Below, piece after piece: positions 11,167-21,349 of a stretch of DNA of 64,000 nucleotides. Position numbers and translations under genes: made by a program. Position 1 is the stretch's first letter, and each line of letters begins with the position of its first letter. Source of the DNA: Plantago ovata (taxonomy: Eukaryota; Streptophyta; Magnoliopsida; Lamiales; Plantaginaceae); assembly GCA_028274465.1 (NCBI GenBank), contig CM051458.1, forward strand, positions 12,539,566 through 12,603,565, written 5' to 3'. Below the pieces are notes generated by a model that saw only the letters and a program-made list of their open reading frames with translations, was not told the DNA's origin and ran no database searches.

Positions 11167-11356
11167 GATCAGAGGTGGTGAGGGTTGGTGGTGGGCATGG
11201 AAGTGATCCATCAAGGTAGCTCATGTAGCTTTTGTAGGTGAAAAGAGGCACGGCATTATCATGCCACATAAGAAAATTGGTGGCATTCAACTTGGTGCTG
11301 CCAAGAAGGTGCACCATGGTATTAAAAGTCAGGGAATCATAGGTGGTTTCTGCCAT
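11167..11356 (-). pseudogene. Copia-3 gag N-terminal fragment
   Basis: The minus-strand frame opens at ATG 11356 with MAETTYDSLTF and continues through KLNATNFLMWHDNAVPLF and YLDGSLPCPPPTL. This is the typical start of a plant copia gag (KL.G.NFL.W ... G..DG..PCPPPTL). It is cut off by the Mutator-like element after about 62 residues. Confidence 0.8.
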
Positions 11357-11410
11357 GGAAAAGAAGGGAGAGAAAGATTGACGGTGATCAGGAAAGAGAG
11401 GCGGATACGA

Positions 11411-11587
11411 TGTAAGTGAAGTAATCACTACAATTGATGGTGAGACTTTGTATATTACGTAACTTATATAGATGCAAATACAACAGAATGATAAAGAGAT
11501 AAGTATAAAGAGATACAACAAAGTCCTATATACAAGGAAACTAGATGAAGTAGACTAAGTAGTTATTCATAATTATCTAGTCTAACA
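11411..11587 (-). repeat. Copia-3 5' LTR, about 177 bp
   Basis: On the minus strand it begins TGTTAGACTAG and ends CACTTACA. It contains a TATA-like CTATATAAG and is followed by TCGTATCCGCC, a poor match to the usual initiator-methionine primer site. No second LTR is present for comparison, so the borders rest on TG/CA ends and position. Confidence 0.6.
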
Positions 11588-11836
11588 TGAACCATAAATC
11601 ATCCGATCGATTGTCTAATGTGATCAGACAACAGAACAGAAGAATGTGGCAACAATGTAGTCTTCCTCCCGGTGCAACGAGCCACTACTGCACTACAACT
11701 CCAGCAGCATTTTTCAGTGTATTGGGCAGAGCAGTCAAGTTCTCTTGTAGTTTATGGTTCAGGCCCATAATATGGCACCATCGCACCAATGCACCAAGCA
11801 GGCCTAAATTGGCTTTACTGAAGGTATATTACTCTC
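11588..11836. other. Unassigned sequence left of Copia-2
   Basis: No convincing gene. It is the left flank of the site into which Copia-2 jumped; the right flank continues at 20563. Confidence 0.5.
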
Positions 11837-12149
11837 TGTTGGGAATTTTATTTAAAACGAATGCGCTTTCAATTCGTTCGTTGTATTGGTCTAAGAGTGC
11901 CCAACACGGTTTCGTAATCGTGTGTGTCACTAGAACGTGTTAAATCACTAAAATCCCCTTGAGGTGAAAGGGTGATTAATGCAATAAGTGGATAGATCAA
12001 TACTTGAATTAATTAAGGCATTTATACACACATGGATGAAAGTTCCATTGTGCTAAAATTCATGAGAAAATTAAAGAGGTATGTAATATGCAACCAAAAT
12101 TGTATATAGCATAGTTGGAGATGAAAATAAGGCCCAAAAAGCCCAAAAA

Positions 12150-12240
12150 TAAAATTTGGGGATGCTGGGGTTCGAACACAGATCCTCCTGGACAGCCAGC
12201 TTGAACTCATGCCATTTGAACCAACATGTCTGTTGGTGAA
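12150..12240 (-). other. tRNA-like module (A and B boxes) antisense in the 5' LTR
   Basis: On the minus strand TGGTTCAAATGG (12223-12212) fits the pol III A-box pattern, and GTTCGAACCC (12177-12168) fits the B box about 35-45 bp downstream. A TTTTATTTTT run follows as a possible pol III terminator. The same module occurs in the 3' LTR at about 19992-20082. It may be a captured tRNA relic; transcription is not shown. Confidence 0.5.
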
Positions 12241-12409
12241 AAGTTGCATGCAACTAAAACCTATTCAGATTCAAATCTGGCGAAAAGTTGTGCCTTTTGG
12301 TGATTGGTTGTGTTTTCAAAGTATATGACTTTTAATGAATAGTTGTGTAACTATTAATTAAAACATTTCTGAAGGGTCTTGAACACTTTCAATGATGACT
12401 CTTGAGAAG

Positions 12410-12417
12410 TATAAATA
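12410..12417 (+). promoter_or_regulatory. TATA box of Copia-2 LTR
   Basis: TATAAATA is followed by GAGAAGGAGATTC and a C/T-rich leader (CTCCTTCTCTCTTCTTCTC). It is the best core promoter in the LTR and is identical in the 3' LTR. Confidence 0.7.
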
Positions 12418-12720
12418 GAGAAGGAGATTCATTTCTCCAACACACTTGAAAACTCCATCTCCTTCTCTCTTCTTCTCTTCTTTCTCTCTTGCATTCTTCA
12501 TACTCAAAGTAAGTTCGATAGATTCGGCTATTGGAGTGCTACTTAGCCGTCTTAAGAGTAGTTTTATCCTGGGAGACTATTGCCATAATTCCGTAAGCAC
12601 CACGAGCGGGGCAATCTTGTCTTAAGGAGAGATAGTCAAACTATCGACTCTACTCGCCTTGTTTCACTCTATATTGTTCAAACACTTTGCTCCAGAAAAT
12701 AAAGCCTCACGCTTACAACA

Positions 12721-12750
12721 AACTTAAGACAAGATTGTGGTGTTTGAGCA
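12721..12750 (+). promoter_or_regulatory. Primer-binding region of Copia-2
   Basis: The sequence after the LTR is not the canonical TGGTATCAGAGC. Two candidates are visible. CTTAAGACAAGATTG (12723-12737) is perfectly complementary to CAATCTTGTCTTAAG inside the LTR (12612-12626). TGGTGTTTGAGCA (12738-12750) is a degenerate match to the initiator-methionine site, displaced 17 bases from the LTR. Confidence 0.5.
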
Positions 12751-13494
12751 ATGGCTACTAATGAAGGTTCCCGTACAATCATACCAAACGAACGACCGGA
12801 GAAGTTTGGAGGTGCCAACTTCAAACGATGGAAGCAAAAGATGTTGTTCTATCTCACTACTCTTGGAACTTCATCCTACATTCGAGATGACATTCCATCT
12901 CCACCCATTCTGGGCGATGTTGATGCAAATCCAAATGCTAATGCCGAAGAAAAACAGTCCATCATTGATGAAAACAAGAGGAAGCAACTTGCCTATGATG
13001 GATGGGTGCACAATGACTTCATGTGTAAGAATTACATTCTGAATTGTCTTTCCGATTCTCTCTACATTGTTTATTGTGATGTGGATCATTCCAAAACTCT
13101 ATGGGAATCACTTGAGAAGAAGTATAGTGCCGAGGATGCTGGCTTGAAGAAATTCATGGTCGCCAAATTCCTCAACTACAAAATGGTTGACTCCAAGTCC
13201 GTTGCGAGTCAAGTGCAAGAATTTCAAATGATTTTGCATGAGTTGGATTCTGAAAATTTGAAGCCCAACGAAGCTTTCTTGGTTGCTTCTCTAATTGAAA
13301 AACTTCCGCCTTCTTGGGGAGAGTTTAGCAGCTACTTGAAATTGAAGTCCAAGGAAATGAAGTTGGAAGATCTTATTGTCAAACTCCAGATTCAAGAAGA
13401 CAATAAGAAAGCTTTGAGCAAGGAGAAACAACCTTTGGAGGCTAAAGCTAACTTGGTGGAGTCGAAGGACAAATCCAAAAAGCGTAAACGCTAA
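12751..13494 (+). pseudogene. Copia-2 gag, truncated by an in-frame TAA
   Basis: ATG at 12751 opens MATNEGSRTIIPNERPEKFG and reads 247 residues. It covers the copia gag UBN2-like region (GANFKRWKQKM, ...WESLEKKYSAEDAG..KF, ...IEKLPPSW..F). TAA at 13492-13494 ends it just before the CCHC zinc knuckle [14 protein letters not shown] (about 13549-13590), which continues in the same frame. The stop thus separates capsid from nucleocapsid and pol. It is either a simple nonsense mutation or, less likely, a recoding stop. The capsid would package element RNA in cytoplasmic particles. Confidence 0.88.
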
Positions 13495-14652
13495 GATGAA
13501 GGAAATTCTAATGCTCAAAAACCCGCAAAAAGGTTCAATGGGATTTGTCACCATTGTAAAAAGCCTGGTCACATGAAGAAGGATTGCCGTTCTTTCAAAA
13601 AGCAACTCAAAGAAGAAAAGAAAGGAAAGGCAAAAGCACACATTGTTGAAGAAACACCCTCCTCTGATGTGAATGAAGTGGAAGACATGATTACGGAATT
13701 TTCTGCAGTTGTTCTTGAAGCAAACTTGGTGGAAACTCCGAATCAATGGTGGTTGGATACCGGTGCGACCCGGCACATATGCTCTGACAAGAGTGTCTTC
13801 TCTACCTACACCCCAGTTTCGGACAAGAGACTCTACATGGGAAATCAGGCTTCATCGGAGGTGCTAGGTGTTGGAAATGTGATCCTCAAATTGACTTCGG
13901 AAAAGGAACTTGTCCTTAAGGATGTGATGCATGTCCCGGATATTCGCAAGAACCTGATTTCTGGATCTCTCTTGGTCAAGGCTGGTTTTAAACTAGCATT
14001 TGAGTCTGAAAAATTTGTAATAACCAAAAATGGTTTGTTTGTTGGAAGAGGCTACGTCGCTGACGGGCTCTTCAAGGTCAATGTAATGTCTGTAACCCAC
14101 AAAGTTGGAAATGAAAAGTTCTCTTCTGCTTACTTGGTTGAATCTTCTAATTTGTGGCATAATAGACTTGGACATGTTAACTACAAGTCACTCAAGAAAC
14201 TTGTAAATAATGATTTGTTGCCTTCTTTCGACATAGACCCACAACACAAATGTGAGGTATGTGTAGAAGCAAAATTTACAAAATTACCTTTCAAATCTGT
14301 AGAAAGGAAGACATCTCCTCTAGAAATAATTCATAGTGATCTGTGTGACTTAAAATTTGTACAAACAAGAGGAGGTAAGAAATACTTTCTGACTTTCATT
14401 GATGATAGTACAAGGTATTGCTATGTTTACTTGTTACATAGCAAAGATGAAGCCTTGAATGCTTTCAAGCAATTTAAAACTGAAGTTGAGAATCAACTTG
14501 GTTTACGAATTAAAGCAATTCGTAGTGATAGAGGTGGGGAGTATGGAGCACCATTTGATGAATTTTGTTCTCAACATGGTATCATCCATCAAACTACTGC
14601 CCCATATCTCCTCAATCAAATGGTATTGCTGAACGCAAAAACCGAACATTGA
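13495..14652 (+). pseudogene. Copia-2 nucleocapsid, protease and integrase N-terminal part
   Basis: In frame with gag after the stop it shows the zinc knuckle, the protease active site [12 protein letters not shown] (about 13747-13782), the GAG-pre-integrase [16 protein letters not shown] with a downstream CEVC that complete the HHCC zinc motif, and the integrase core with HSDLCD and SDRGGEYG (the first two Asp of DDE). A single-base loss near 14605-14610 shifts the frame, and the reading ends at 14652. The protein would cleave the polyprotein and insert cDNA into the genome. Confidence 0.93.
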
Positions 14653-15753
14653 AGGAGATGATGAATGCTATGTTAATAACTTCTGGTTTACCCCAGAACT
14701 TGTGGGGAGACGCCATTCTAACGGCGAATAAAATTCTGAATAGAATCCCTCGCAAGAATAGTAACAAGACACCATACGAGTTATGGAAAGGAAACCCTCC
14801 AACTTTTAAATACTTAAAAGTGTGGGGATGTTTAGCAAAGGTGGATGTACCTAAGCCTAAACAAGTAAAGATTGGTCCTAAAACTATTGATGGCATTTTC
14901 ATAGGATATGCAAACAATAGTAATGCATATCGCTTCTTAGTTCATCGATCCGAAATAAGCGATATAAATGTGGGGACAATCATTGAATCTAGGAATGCTT
15001 ATTTCTTTGAAAATAATTTTCCTAGAAAAGAAAAGAAAGACTTGAATTTTCTTAAAATTCAAGAAAGAGAACTTGGCGAAGATAAGAATTCAATGCAAGA
15101 GATAACCAAGACTCATGACATTGAAGATAAAAATTATGCGCCAAGTGAAGAGAATGGATCAAATGTGGGGACTTCTAGCACGGTACCTAGTTCAAGTCAA
15201 GAGATAACCAAGGCTCATGATCTTGAATCTAGTGGTTTTCCTAGCATTTCAATGCAAGAGAATATTAAGGCTCATGACATTGATATTAGTGGAAAGAAAC
15301 GTAAGAGAAGTTCAATGCAAGAGAATAAAGAGACTCATGACATTGAACCTCGACGTACTGAACGTGCCAAGAAACCAAAGAAATTTGGTCCAGATTTTCT
15401 AACCTCTTATTTGGTAGAAAATAATGATCCAAAGACAATAAAGGAAGCGTTGTCTTCTTCGGATGCTCCTTTGTGGAAGGAAGCCATCGAAAGTGAGATA
15501 GGATCCATCCTACAAAATCACACTTGGCAACTGGTTGATCTTCCTCCTGGAATAAAGCCACTAGGTTGCAAGTGGATTCTTCAGCGTAAAATGAAAGCCG
15601 ATGGAACTATTGATAAGTATAAGGCTAGGTTGGTAGTAAAAGGATACCGACAAAAGGAAGGCTTAGACTACTTTGACACATATGCTCCCGTGTCTCGAAT
15701 AACATCCATAAGAGTATTCATTGCCATAGCCGCTTTACATGACTTTGAAATAC
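14610..15753 (+). pseudogene. Copia-2 integrase C-terminal part, linker and RT N-terminus
   Basis: The next frame resumes at [15 protein letters not shown], which carries the catalytic Glu of the DDE triad, and GKNPPTF/VWGCLAKVDVP follow. A charged linker with four SMQE...HDIE-type repeats comes next (15090-15348). RT begins with WKEAIESEIGSILQNHTWQL, KWILQRKMKADGTIDKYKAR and the DYFDTYAPVSR motif. The reading is cut at 15753 by the solo LTR and resumes at 17861 in the same frame if one copy of the AATAC duplication is discounted. Confidence 0.92.
15090..15348 (+). repeat. 36 bp coding repeat, four dispersed copies
   Basis: TCAATGCAAGAGATAACCAA-like units at 15090-15125, 15191-15226, 15250-15285 and 15313-15348 encode SMQEITKTHDIE, SSQEITKAHDLE, SMQENIKAHDID and SMQENKETHDIE. 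Spacings are about 101, 59 and 63 bp. They lie in the integrase-RT linker. Confidence 0.9.
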
Positions 15754-17855
15754 TGTAAGAAAATATGGTCAGAGTTACCCCTAGGATACGCAGCGGAATT
15801 TTAAAAAAATTTCTTAACATACCGGTTAATTGATTATGCATATGTCGTATATATATAAACACGTCAATTAGAAGACTAACCTTATTTCCAAAGTAACTTC
15901 CAAGTCTTCGTAATATTCCGGTGTATCTTCTCCTTCGTCGAAGTCGAAGAAATCTACAATACTCTGTATATCTGCAAGACAATAAGAGTTAGTTTCCAGC
16001 TCCTAGAACCTCAACCTTGGTATCCACGGATGAACAGCCTATCGGAAGAATGCTAGGATATTCTTTATGTGACCAAGAAGACGGGGCGGCCATTCCCTCC
16101 GGTGGCGGTGTGCGCGCGCGTGGCTTAAGGAGAGGAGGGGAGAGTTTTTATTTTCTCTAAGAAAACTGGGTAGGAAGACTGTGATCAAATCGCATGTAAC
16201 CGTGTACAAACTTGTATGTAAAACTCTCTCCAATAGTCTACTATATATAGTAGTCTATAGAAGCCTAAAGCATAAGCTATTAGACTTCGTAAAGGAATAC
16301 GAATCTAATTCTTATCGCACAAGGAAACCAATATCAAGTCTAGATTCATTCCCAATCAAATCAAAACTCAATCAGGAAAATCTAACTTATCCCTTGGACT
16401 TCTAATAGAGGAAGGAGTCGAACTCCTTCCCCTATTCTACCACTGGCGCGCGCGCGCCTGTCCTACGGGACGTGGGTCCCACTTTTGGGACCCACATATA
16501 TTTCCAAGGCAATCCAAACTCCAAGTAGATTTTGCCCAAGTGCATATGTTAATTCTAAATTAACATATCCTTTACGATCAAACCTCCATTATATTTCCAA
16601 AATATAATCTTTAATTGTATTTACATAAAATACAATTAATTAGCCAATTCAATTAATAATTCCAAATCATTAATTGAGCCACCAATTATTATAATTAATT
16701 CCAAATCAATTATAATCCATCTATCACAATTAATTCCAAATTAATTGCGATTCCATCTTCAAGGATATTCTGATAGGCTGAATCACCACATAGTGTGACC
16801 CAAAGGGCCTCACCGTATTAAGCAAGTCCTAGACTAGGCAACATGGAATTCCTAGACGGTTCCATTTGCAGTATTAATACGCGAGGACGTTTGAGAGGTT
16901 TCTCAAAGCTAACCCTTTCGTTGCGAAGCCTGTTGCGCTCAACGCGGCGATGGTAACGTCCCTTCATCTGACGTGCTCGGATGTATCTAGGATCGATGAA
17001 GTGTCTATCCCAATAATACATCCACGGGCGTCTCAGGGAGTTGTTTGGTTAAGATATACTTATGACCATCATAATATATCATTTGCACTGGCCAGTGACT
17101 TTACCAACACAACTATGCAGACTACGAGCAGTGCTCTCCTGTGCTACACTTGAGAGATGAATCCTTCACAGAATCACTTATCACCCCCATTTGTATTTAG
17201 CCATAATCCTGGATCGTGTCTTAGGTCAACTGCTTATTCAGAGCTGACATCGACGGGTCCACCAAGGATATGGAGCAACAAATGTGATGATAAAGTCATG
17301 TAAGTACAAAGGACGAATGGCATCACTTCGACAACTCACCGGTTCCCATAGACACATTCGGTGTAGAGTATACATCGATGGGAGTGTCCGGTGGGTACTT
17401 CCATTGTTCGATAAAGCTTCTTCGAACAACTATGCGCAGTTATGGGAACGTTCCTTGATTGTCCAACAATCCGTTCCGTGGCCGTGGGATTGGCTCACAC
17501 TTGCTCCAACAAGTATAACCTCCACGCATACTAGTCTTGTCAGGTCCATTCAGACCCCCACATCCGAGATGTACCACGACTAGGGAGAGTTTGGGATAGA
17601 TGATAACTCACATAGCTCCCACTAACTGTGTGATTGGTCATCTATCCGAGGGGACATGTTCAGTATCTATACAGACAGCAATATAGATATGACATGTTGC
17701 AACCTGGTGTAATATAAATATGAAAGCAATACTCAACAGTAAAAATGAAACAAACATATATTATATTACGTTGACCTGTGTAATAGTACTTATATGTCCT
17801 CTACAAGGGCACCATGCCCTTAGTAAGGACTGTCTCTAGGACATATACACTATCA
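15754..17855 (-). mobile_element. Solo LTR of the Copia-1 family inside Copia-2 RT
   Basis: A 2102 bp insertion begins TGTAAGAAAATATGG and ends ATACACTATCA, flanked by the 5 bp duplication AATAC (15749-15753 and 17856-17860). Read on the minus strand it starts TGATAGTGTATATGTCCTAGAGAC and ends GGAATTTT...TTTTCTTACA, matching the ends of the Copia-1 LTR. No internal region is present, so it is the product of LTR-LTR recombination. It holds no gene. Confidence 0.93.
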
Positions 17856-17860
17856 AATAC

Positions 17861-18885
17861 ATCAAATGGATGTTAAGACAGCCATCTTAAATGGTGATTT
17901 AGAAGAAGAAATTTATATGGAACAACCCGAGGGGTATCTTGTTCCTGGACAAGAAAGCAAAGTGTGTCGTCTTAAAAAATCATTGTATGGATTGAAACAA
18001 GCTCCTAAACAATGGCATGCGAAGTTTGATCATGCTTTATTATCTCAAGGTTTCTCCATAAATGAGTGTGACAAATGCTTATACATGAAAGGGGATTCTG
18101 AATCCTTCGTAATGATTTGTCTGTATGTTGATGATATGCTCATAACTGGGAGCAATCCAAAACTGATTTTGGAAACCAAGAATATGTTAAAGAAATTATT
18201 TGACATGAAAGACATGGGCATAGCTGATGTAATCTTAGGAATTAAGATTACTAAGACTTCTGATGGGTTAGCTCTTTCACAGTCTCATTACATCAAGGAT
18301 GTATTAAAGAGATTTGACGCTTTAGATTTATCACCATTGAGAGCGCCAATGGATGTGAACAAAAGCATTGAGAAGAATTATGGAAAACCCATAGATCAAA
18401 GTCGGTATGCACAAATCATAGGTTGTCTTATGTACATAACTAATTGTACAAGACCAGATTTAGCATACCCAGTCAACAAGTTAGCAAGATTTACACAAAA
18501 TCCAGGCGAAGACCATTGGATTGCGTTGGATAGAGTATTGAGATACTTGAAACATACACTCAACTATGGTCTACATTACTCGAGATATCCAGCTGTCCGG
18601 GAAGGATACAACGATGCTAACTGGATATCCGATAACACAAACTCCAAAGCCACTAGTGGGTATGTATTTACTATAGGCGGAGGAGCGGTGTCCTGGAAAT
18701 CATCCAAACAAACTCTCATTTCAAGGTCGACTATGGAATCAGAGTTTATTGCTTTGGATAAAACAGGAGAAGAAGCTGAATGGCTTCATGACCTGTTAGA
18801 AGGTATCCCTTGCTGGGATAAACCTGTGCCTACAATAACGATTAACTGTGATAGTCAATCGGCAATAGGTAGAGTACAAAGTACA

Positions 18886-18926
<41 letters not shown>

Positions 18927-19074
18927 GTCCATTAGGCAGTTACTCTCCATGGGAGTTATCTCTTTGGATTATGTGAAATCAAAAGATAACATCGCGGATC
19001 CACTAACAAAAGGTCTACCTGGAGATCGAACAAACTGCTTGTCTAGGGGAATGGGGTTAAAACCCATAATATAA
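17861..19074 (+). pseudogene. Copia-2 RT C-terminal part and RNase H
   Basis: A long open stretch of about 400 codons. RT motifs are [34 protein letters not shown] and the catalytic [11 protein letters not shown] (about 18117-18150). RNase H motifs are [29 protein letters not shown] and [11 protein letters not shown], followed by the tail [10 protein letters not shown]. It ends at TAA 19072-19074. Within this segment the frame is clean. The gene as a whole is a pseudogene because of the nonsense codon, the frameshift and the solo LTR upstream. Confidence 0.95.
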
Positions 19075-19678
19075 AGAATTTGTACGGTGGATACCCAAAC
19101 ATACTGACTGGAGATCCCAAGAATTTGGTTCAATGTGGAAAACTAAGCGGTACGAATTCAGTTTAGCGCTTCGAGAGTGTGTTAAAATACACTAAGAAGT
19201 AAGAGCACTCCGGATAAAAATCACTTGTGATTTTTACTCCAAAAATCCATTCCCGTGTAAGACATTTAATGCTATCCTGCAAGGGGTAAAGGATGAGTTT
19301 ACACTCTTAATGAATCCCAAACTTGAGTTCATCCTTGAATCAAGTGGAACATTGGCAGGATGTTCTTTTTGGGAGTTCACCTATCTAAGTGCGAAGACAG
19401 GCCGCTTCAAATGAAAGCACTTATGAAACCAGGAGCTGTCCACGGCCAAAACGGACATACCGTAAGAACCTGAAACGAGTACCGAGTTGTGATAGTGTGA
19501 GTATCTTTGTCTTGGTATACATAAAACGCCGACCGGTTCAAGGCATCACGTCCACCGCGTGGCAAGTATATCCGAAGGTATTTCACTACGGAAGATTCAA
19601 AGCGGAAGCTATCTATCCCGATGCTATCATTCCTCACTAAATGAATGCAAGTGCATCAATTCCCTTTCATGTGGGGAT
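19075..19678 (+). other. Copia-2 3' untranslated internal region with polypurine tract
   Basis: About 600 bp between the pol stop and the 3' LTR with no credible ORF. It ends with CATGTGGGGAT (19668-19678), the polypurine tract directly before the LTR TG. Confidence 0.75.
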
Positions 19679-20562
19679 TGTTGGGAATTTTAGTTAAAAC
19701 GAATGCGCTTTCAATTCGTTCGTTGTATTGGTCTAAGGGCGCCCAACACGGTTTCGTAATCGTGTGTGTCACTAGAACGTGTTAAATCACTAAAATCCCC
19801 TTGAGGTGAAAGGGTGATTAATGCAATAAGTGGATAGATCAATACTTGAATTAATTAAGGCATTTGTACACACATGGATGAAAGTTCCATTGTGCTAAAA
19901 TTCATGAGAAAATTAAAGAGGTATGTAATATGCAACCAAAATTGTATATAGCATAGTTGGAGATGAAAATAAGGCCCAAAAAGCCCAAAAATAAAATTTG
20001 GGGATGCTGGGGTTCGAACACAAAACCTCCTGGACAGCCAGCTTGAACTCATGCCATTTGAACCAACATGTCTATTGGTGAACAGTTGCATGCAACTAAA
20101 ACCTATTCAGATTCAAATCTGGCGAAAAGTTGTGCCTTTTGGTGATTGGTTGTGTTTTCAAAGTATATGACTTTTAATGAATAGTTGTGTAACTATTAAT
20201 TAAAACCTTTCTGAAGTGTCTTGAACACTTTCAATGATGACTCTTGAGAAGTATAAATAGAGAAGGAGATTCATTTCTCCAACACACTTGAAAACTCCAT
20301 CTCCTTCTCTCTTCTTCTCTTCTTTCTCTCTTGCATTCTTCATACTCAAAGTAAGTTCGATAGATTCGGCTATTGGAGTGCTACTTAGCCGTCTTAAGAG
20401 TAGTTTTATCCTGGGAGACTATTGCCATAATTTTGTAAGCACCACGAGCGGACCAATCTTGTCTTAAGGAGAGATAGTCAAACTATCGACTCTACTCGCC
20501 TTGTTTCACTCTATATTGTTCAAACACTTTGCTCCAGAAAATAAAGCCTCACGCTTACAACA
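19679..20562 (+). repeat. Copia-2 3' LTR
   Basis: 884 bp, the same length as the 5' LTR, with about 14 scattered substitutions by eye (for example TTTATTT against TTTAGTT near the start). It repeats the TATA box, the antisense tRNA-like module and CAATCTTGTCTTAAG (20454-20468). Confidence 0.96.
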
Positions 20563-21349
20563 CTCTCTAGAAATTCTGGTGGACGACAATATGCCGTATC
20601 TGAATTGGATTCATAATCCTCTACCAGAAAAAGAATTGTCTACAACTCTAACTACTATATGCAGAATCGTCTATCATATATACAAAGAATTATCTAACCA
20701 CTTATAGCTATCAAACAAACATTAATGTCCTGTTCATCGTAACATGGAAGTAAGATAACATACTACATATCATAAAACTTGCAATGCATAACCTTTTAAG
20801 TAATTGCTCTATGACAGTGACCACTTCTGCCACAAAGCCTCCGAAGCTCTCGAATATTACCTTGTGAAATGTGAACAACAATGCCACACCAATAAGTAGC
20901 ACTATTAACGGTACAATATAACAGAGAACATAGTGGAGCATGAAGTAAATAAAATGTGTAGTATATTCACAATGAAAATGTTGTACATGATGATGTGTTT
21001 ATATACAAGTACTTAGCTTGCTAATCAAGCCAATGCTAATGTGCACCTAAAATATCTAATCTATGCTAACATTGCTAACATGCACCTAACAAACTAACTA
21101 ACTCTGATAATGAAACCTTGATGATGATGTCATTGATACAGGCTATCTAGCATCATGACTCTATTCCTTGCTGCTGTATTGCTGCACACACGAGTTGGTA
21201 GTTCTTTTATTCCTCTATCTTGTCTGCTAGTGTATAAACTACCTCCACGTTATGCTTAGGCTTATTTCTTCCATGCAGCAAGACCTGGTTGACTCTTGTT
21301 TGTGTGCTTTGACATCCCCCGCAAGATGAGCATGGAGATCAAGAATCCG
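20563..21349. other. Unassigned flank with possible minus-strand LTR remnant
   Basis: This continues the sequence interrupted by Copia-2. No gene is recognised. On the minus strand about 21100-20940 looks like a small copia LTR promoter region (TTGTATATAAACACATC, then AT-rich leader), but no ends or target duplications can be fixed. Confidence 0.35.

Larger units (their letters stand above)
8156..11587 (-). mobile_element. Copia-3: internally deleted minus-strand Ty1/copia remnant
   Basis: Read on the minus strand, the order is a short LTR (11587-11411), the gag N-terminus (11356 down), then directly RT and RNase H (about 9358-8160). The PR-INT middle is missing. A Mutator-like element (9392-11166) sits at the junction. 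The 3' LTR is absent because Copia-1 ends exactly at this border. The element is incomplete and immobile. Confidence 0.75.
11837..12720 (+). repeat. Copia-2 5' LTR
   Basis: 884 bp, bounded by TG...CA. It holds a TATAAATA box at 12410-12417 with a pyrimidine-rich stretch about 50-70 bp downstream, and an antisense tRNA-like module at about 12150-12240. The 3' copy has the same length, so indels are absent or balanced. Confidence 0.96.
11837..20562 (+). mobile_element. Copia-2: full-length young Ty1/copia element carrying a solo-LTR insertion
   Basis: Two LTRs of 884 bp each (11837-12720 and 19679-20562) start TGTTGGGAATTTTA and end CGCTTACAACA. They are flanked by the 5 bp duplication CTCTC (11832-11836 and 20563-20567). 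Gag, protease, integrase, RT and RNase H follow in copia order. The coding region is hit by one nonsense codon, one single-base frameshift and a 2.1 kb solo LTR. I count about 14 LTR-LTR differences by eye (about 1.6 percent), so insertion was recent. The copy cannot move by itself as written. Confidence 0.96.

Noticed and set aside
11587-11943. 118-codon plus-strand ORF
   Set aside because: It runs across the left border of Copia-2 (11837), so it joins flank and LTR by chance.
12022-12253. Minus-strand ORFs duplicated at 19855-20091
   Set aside because: They lie wholly in the two LTRs and follow the tRNA-like module; no protein resemblance.
16441-16460. CG-rich (GC)n stretch as a promoter island
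   Set aside because: It is a short simple repeat inside a solo LTR with no gene attached.
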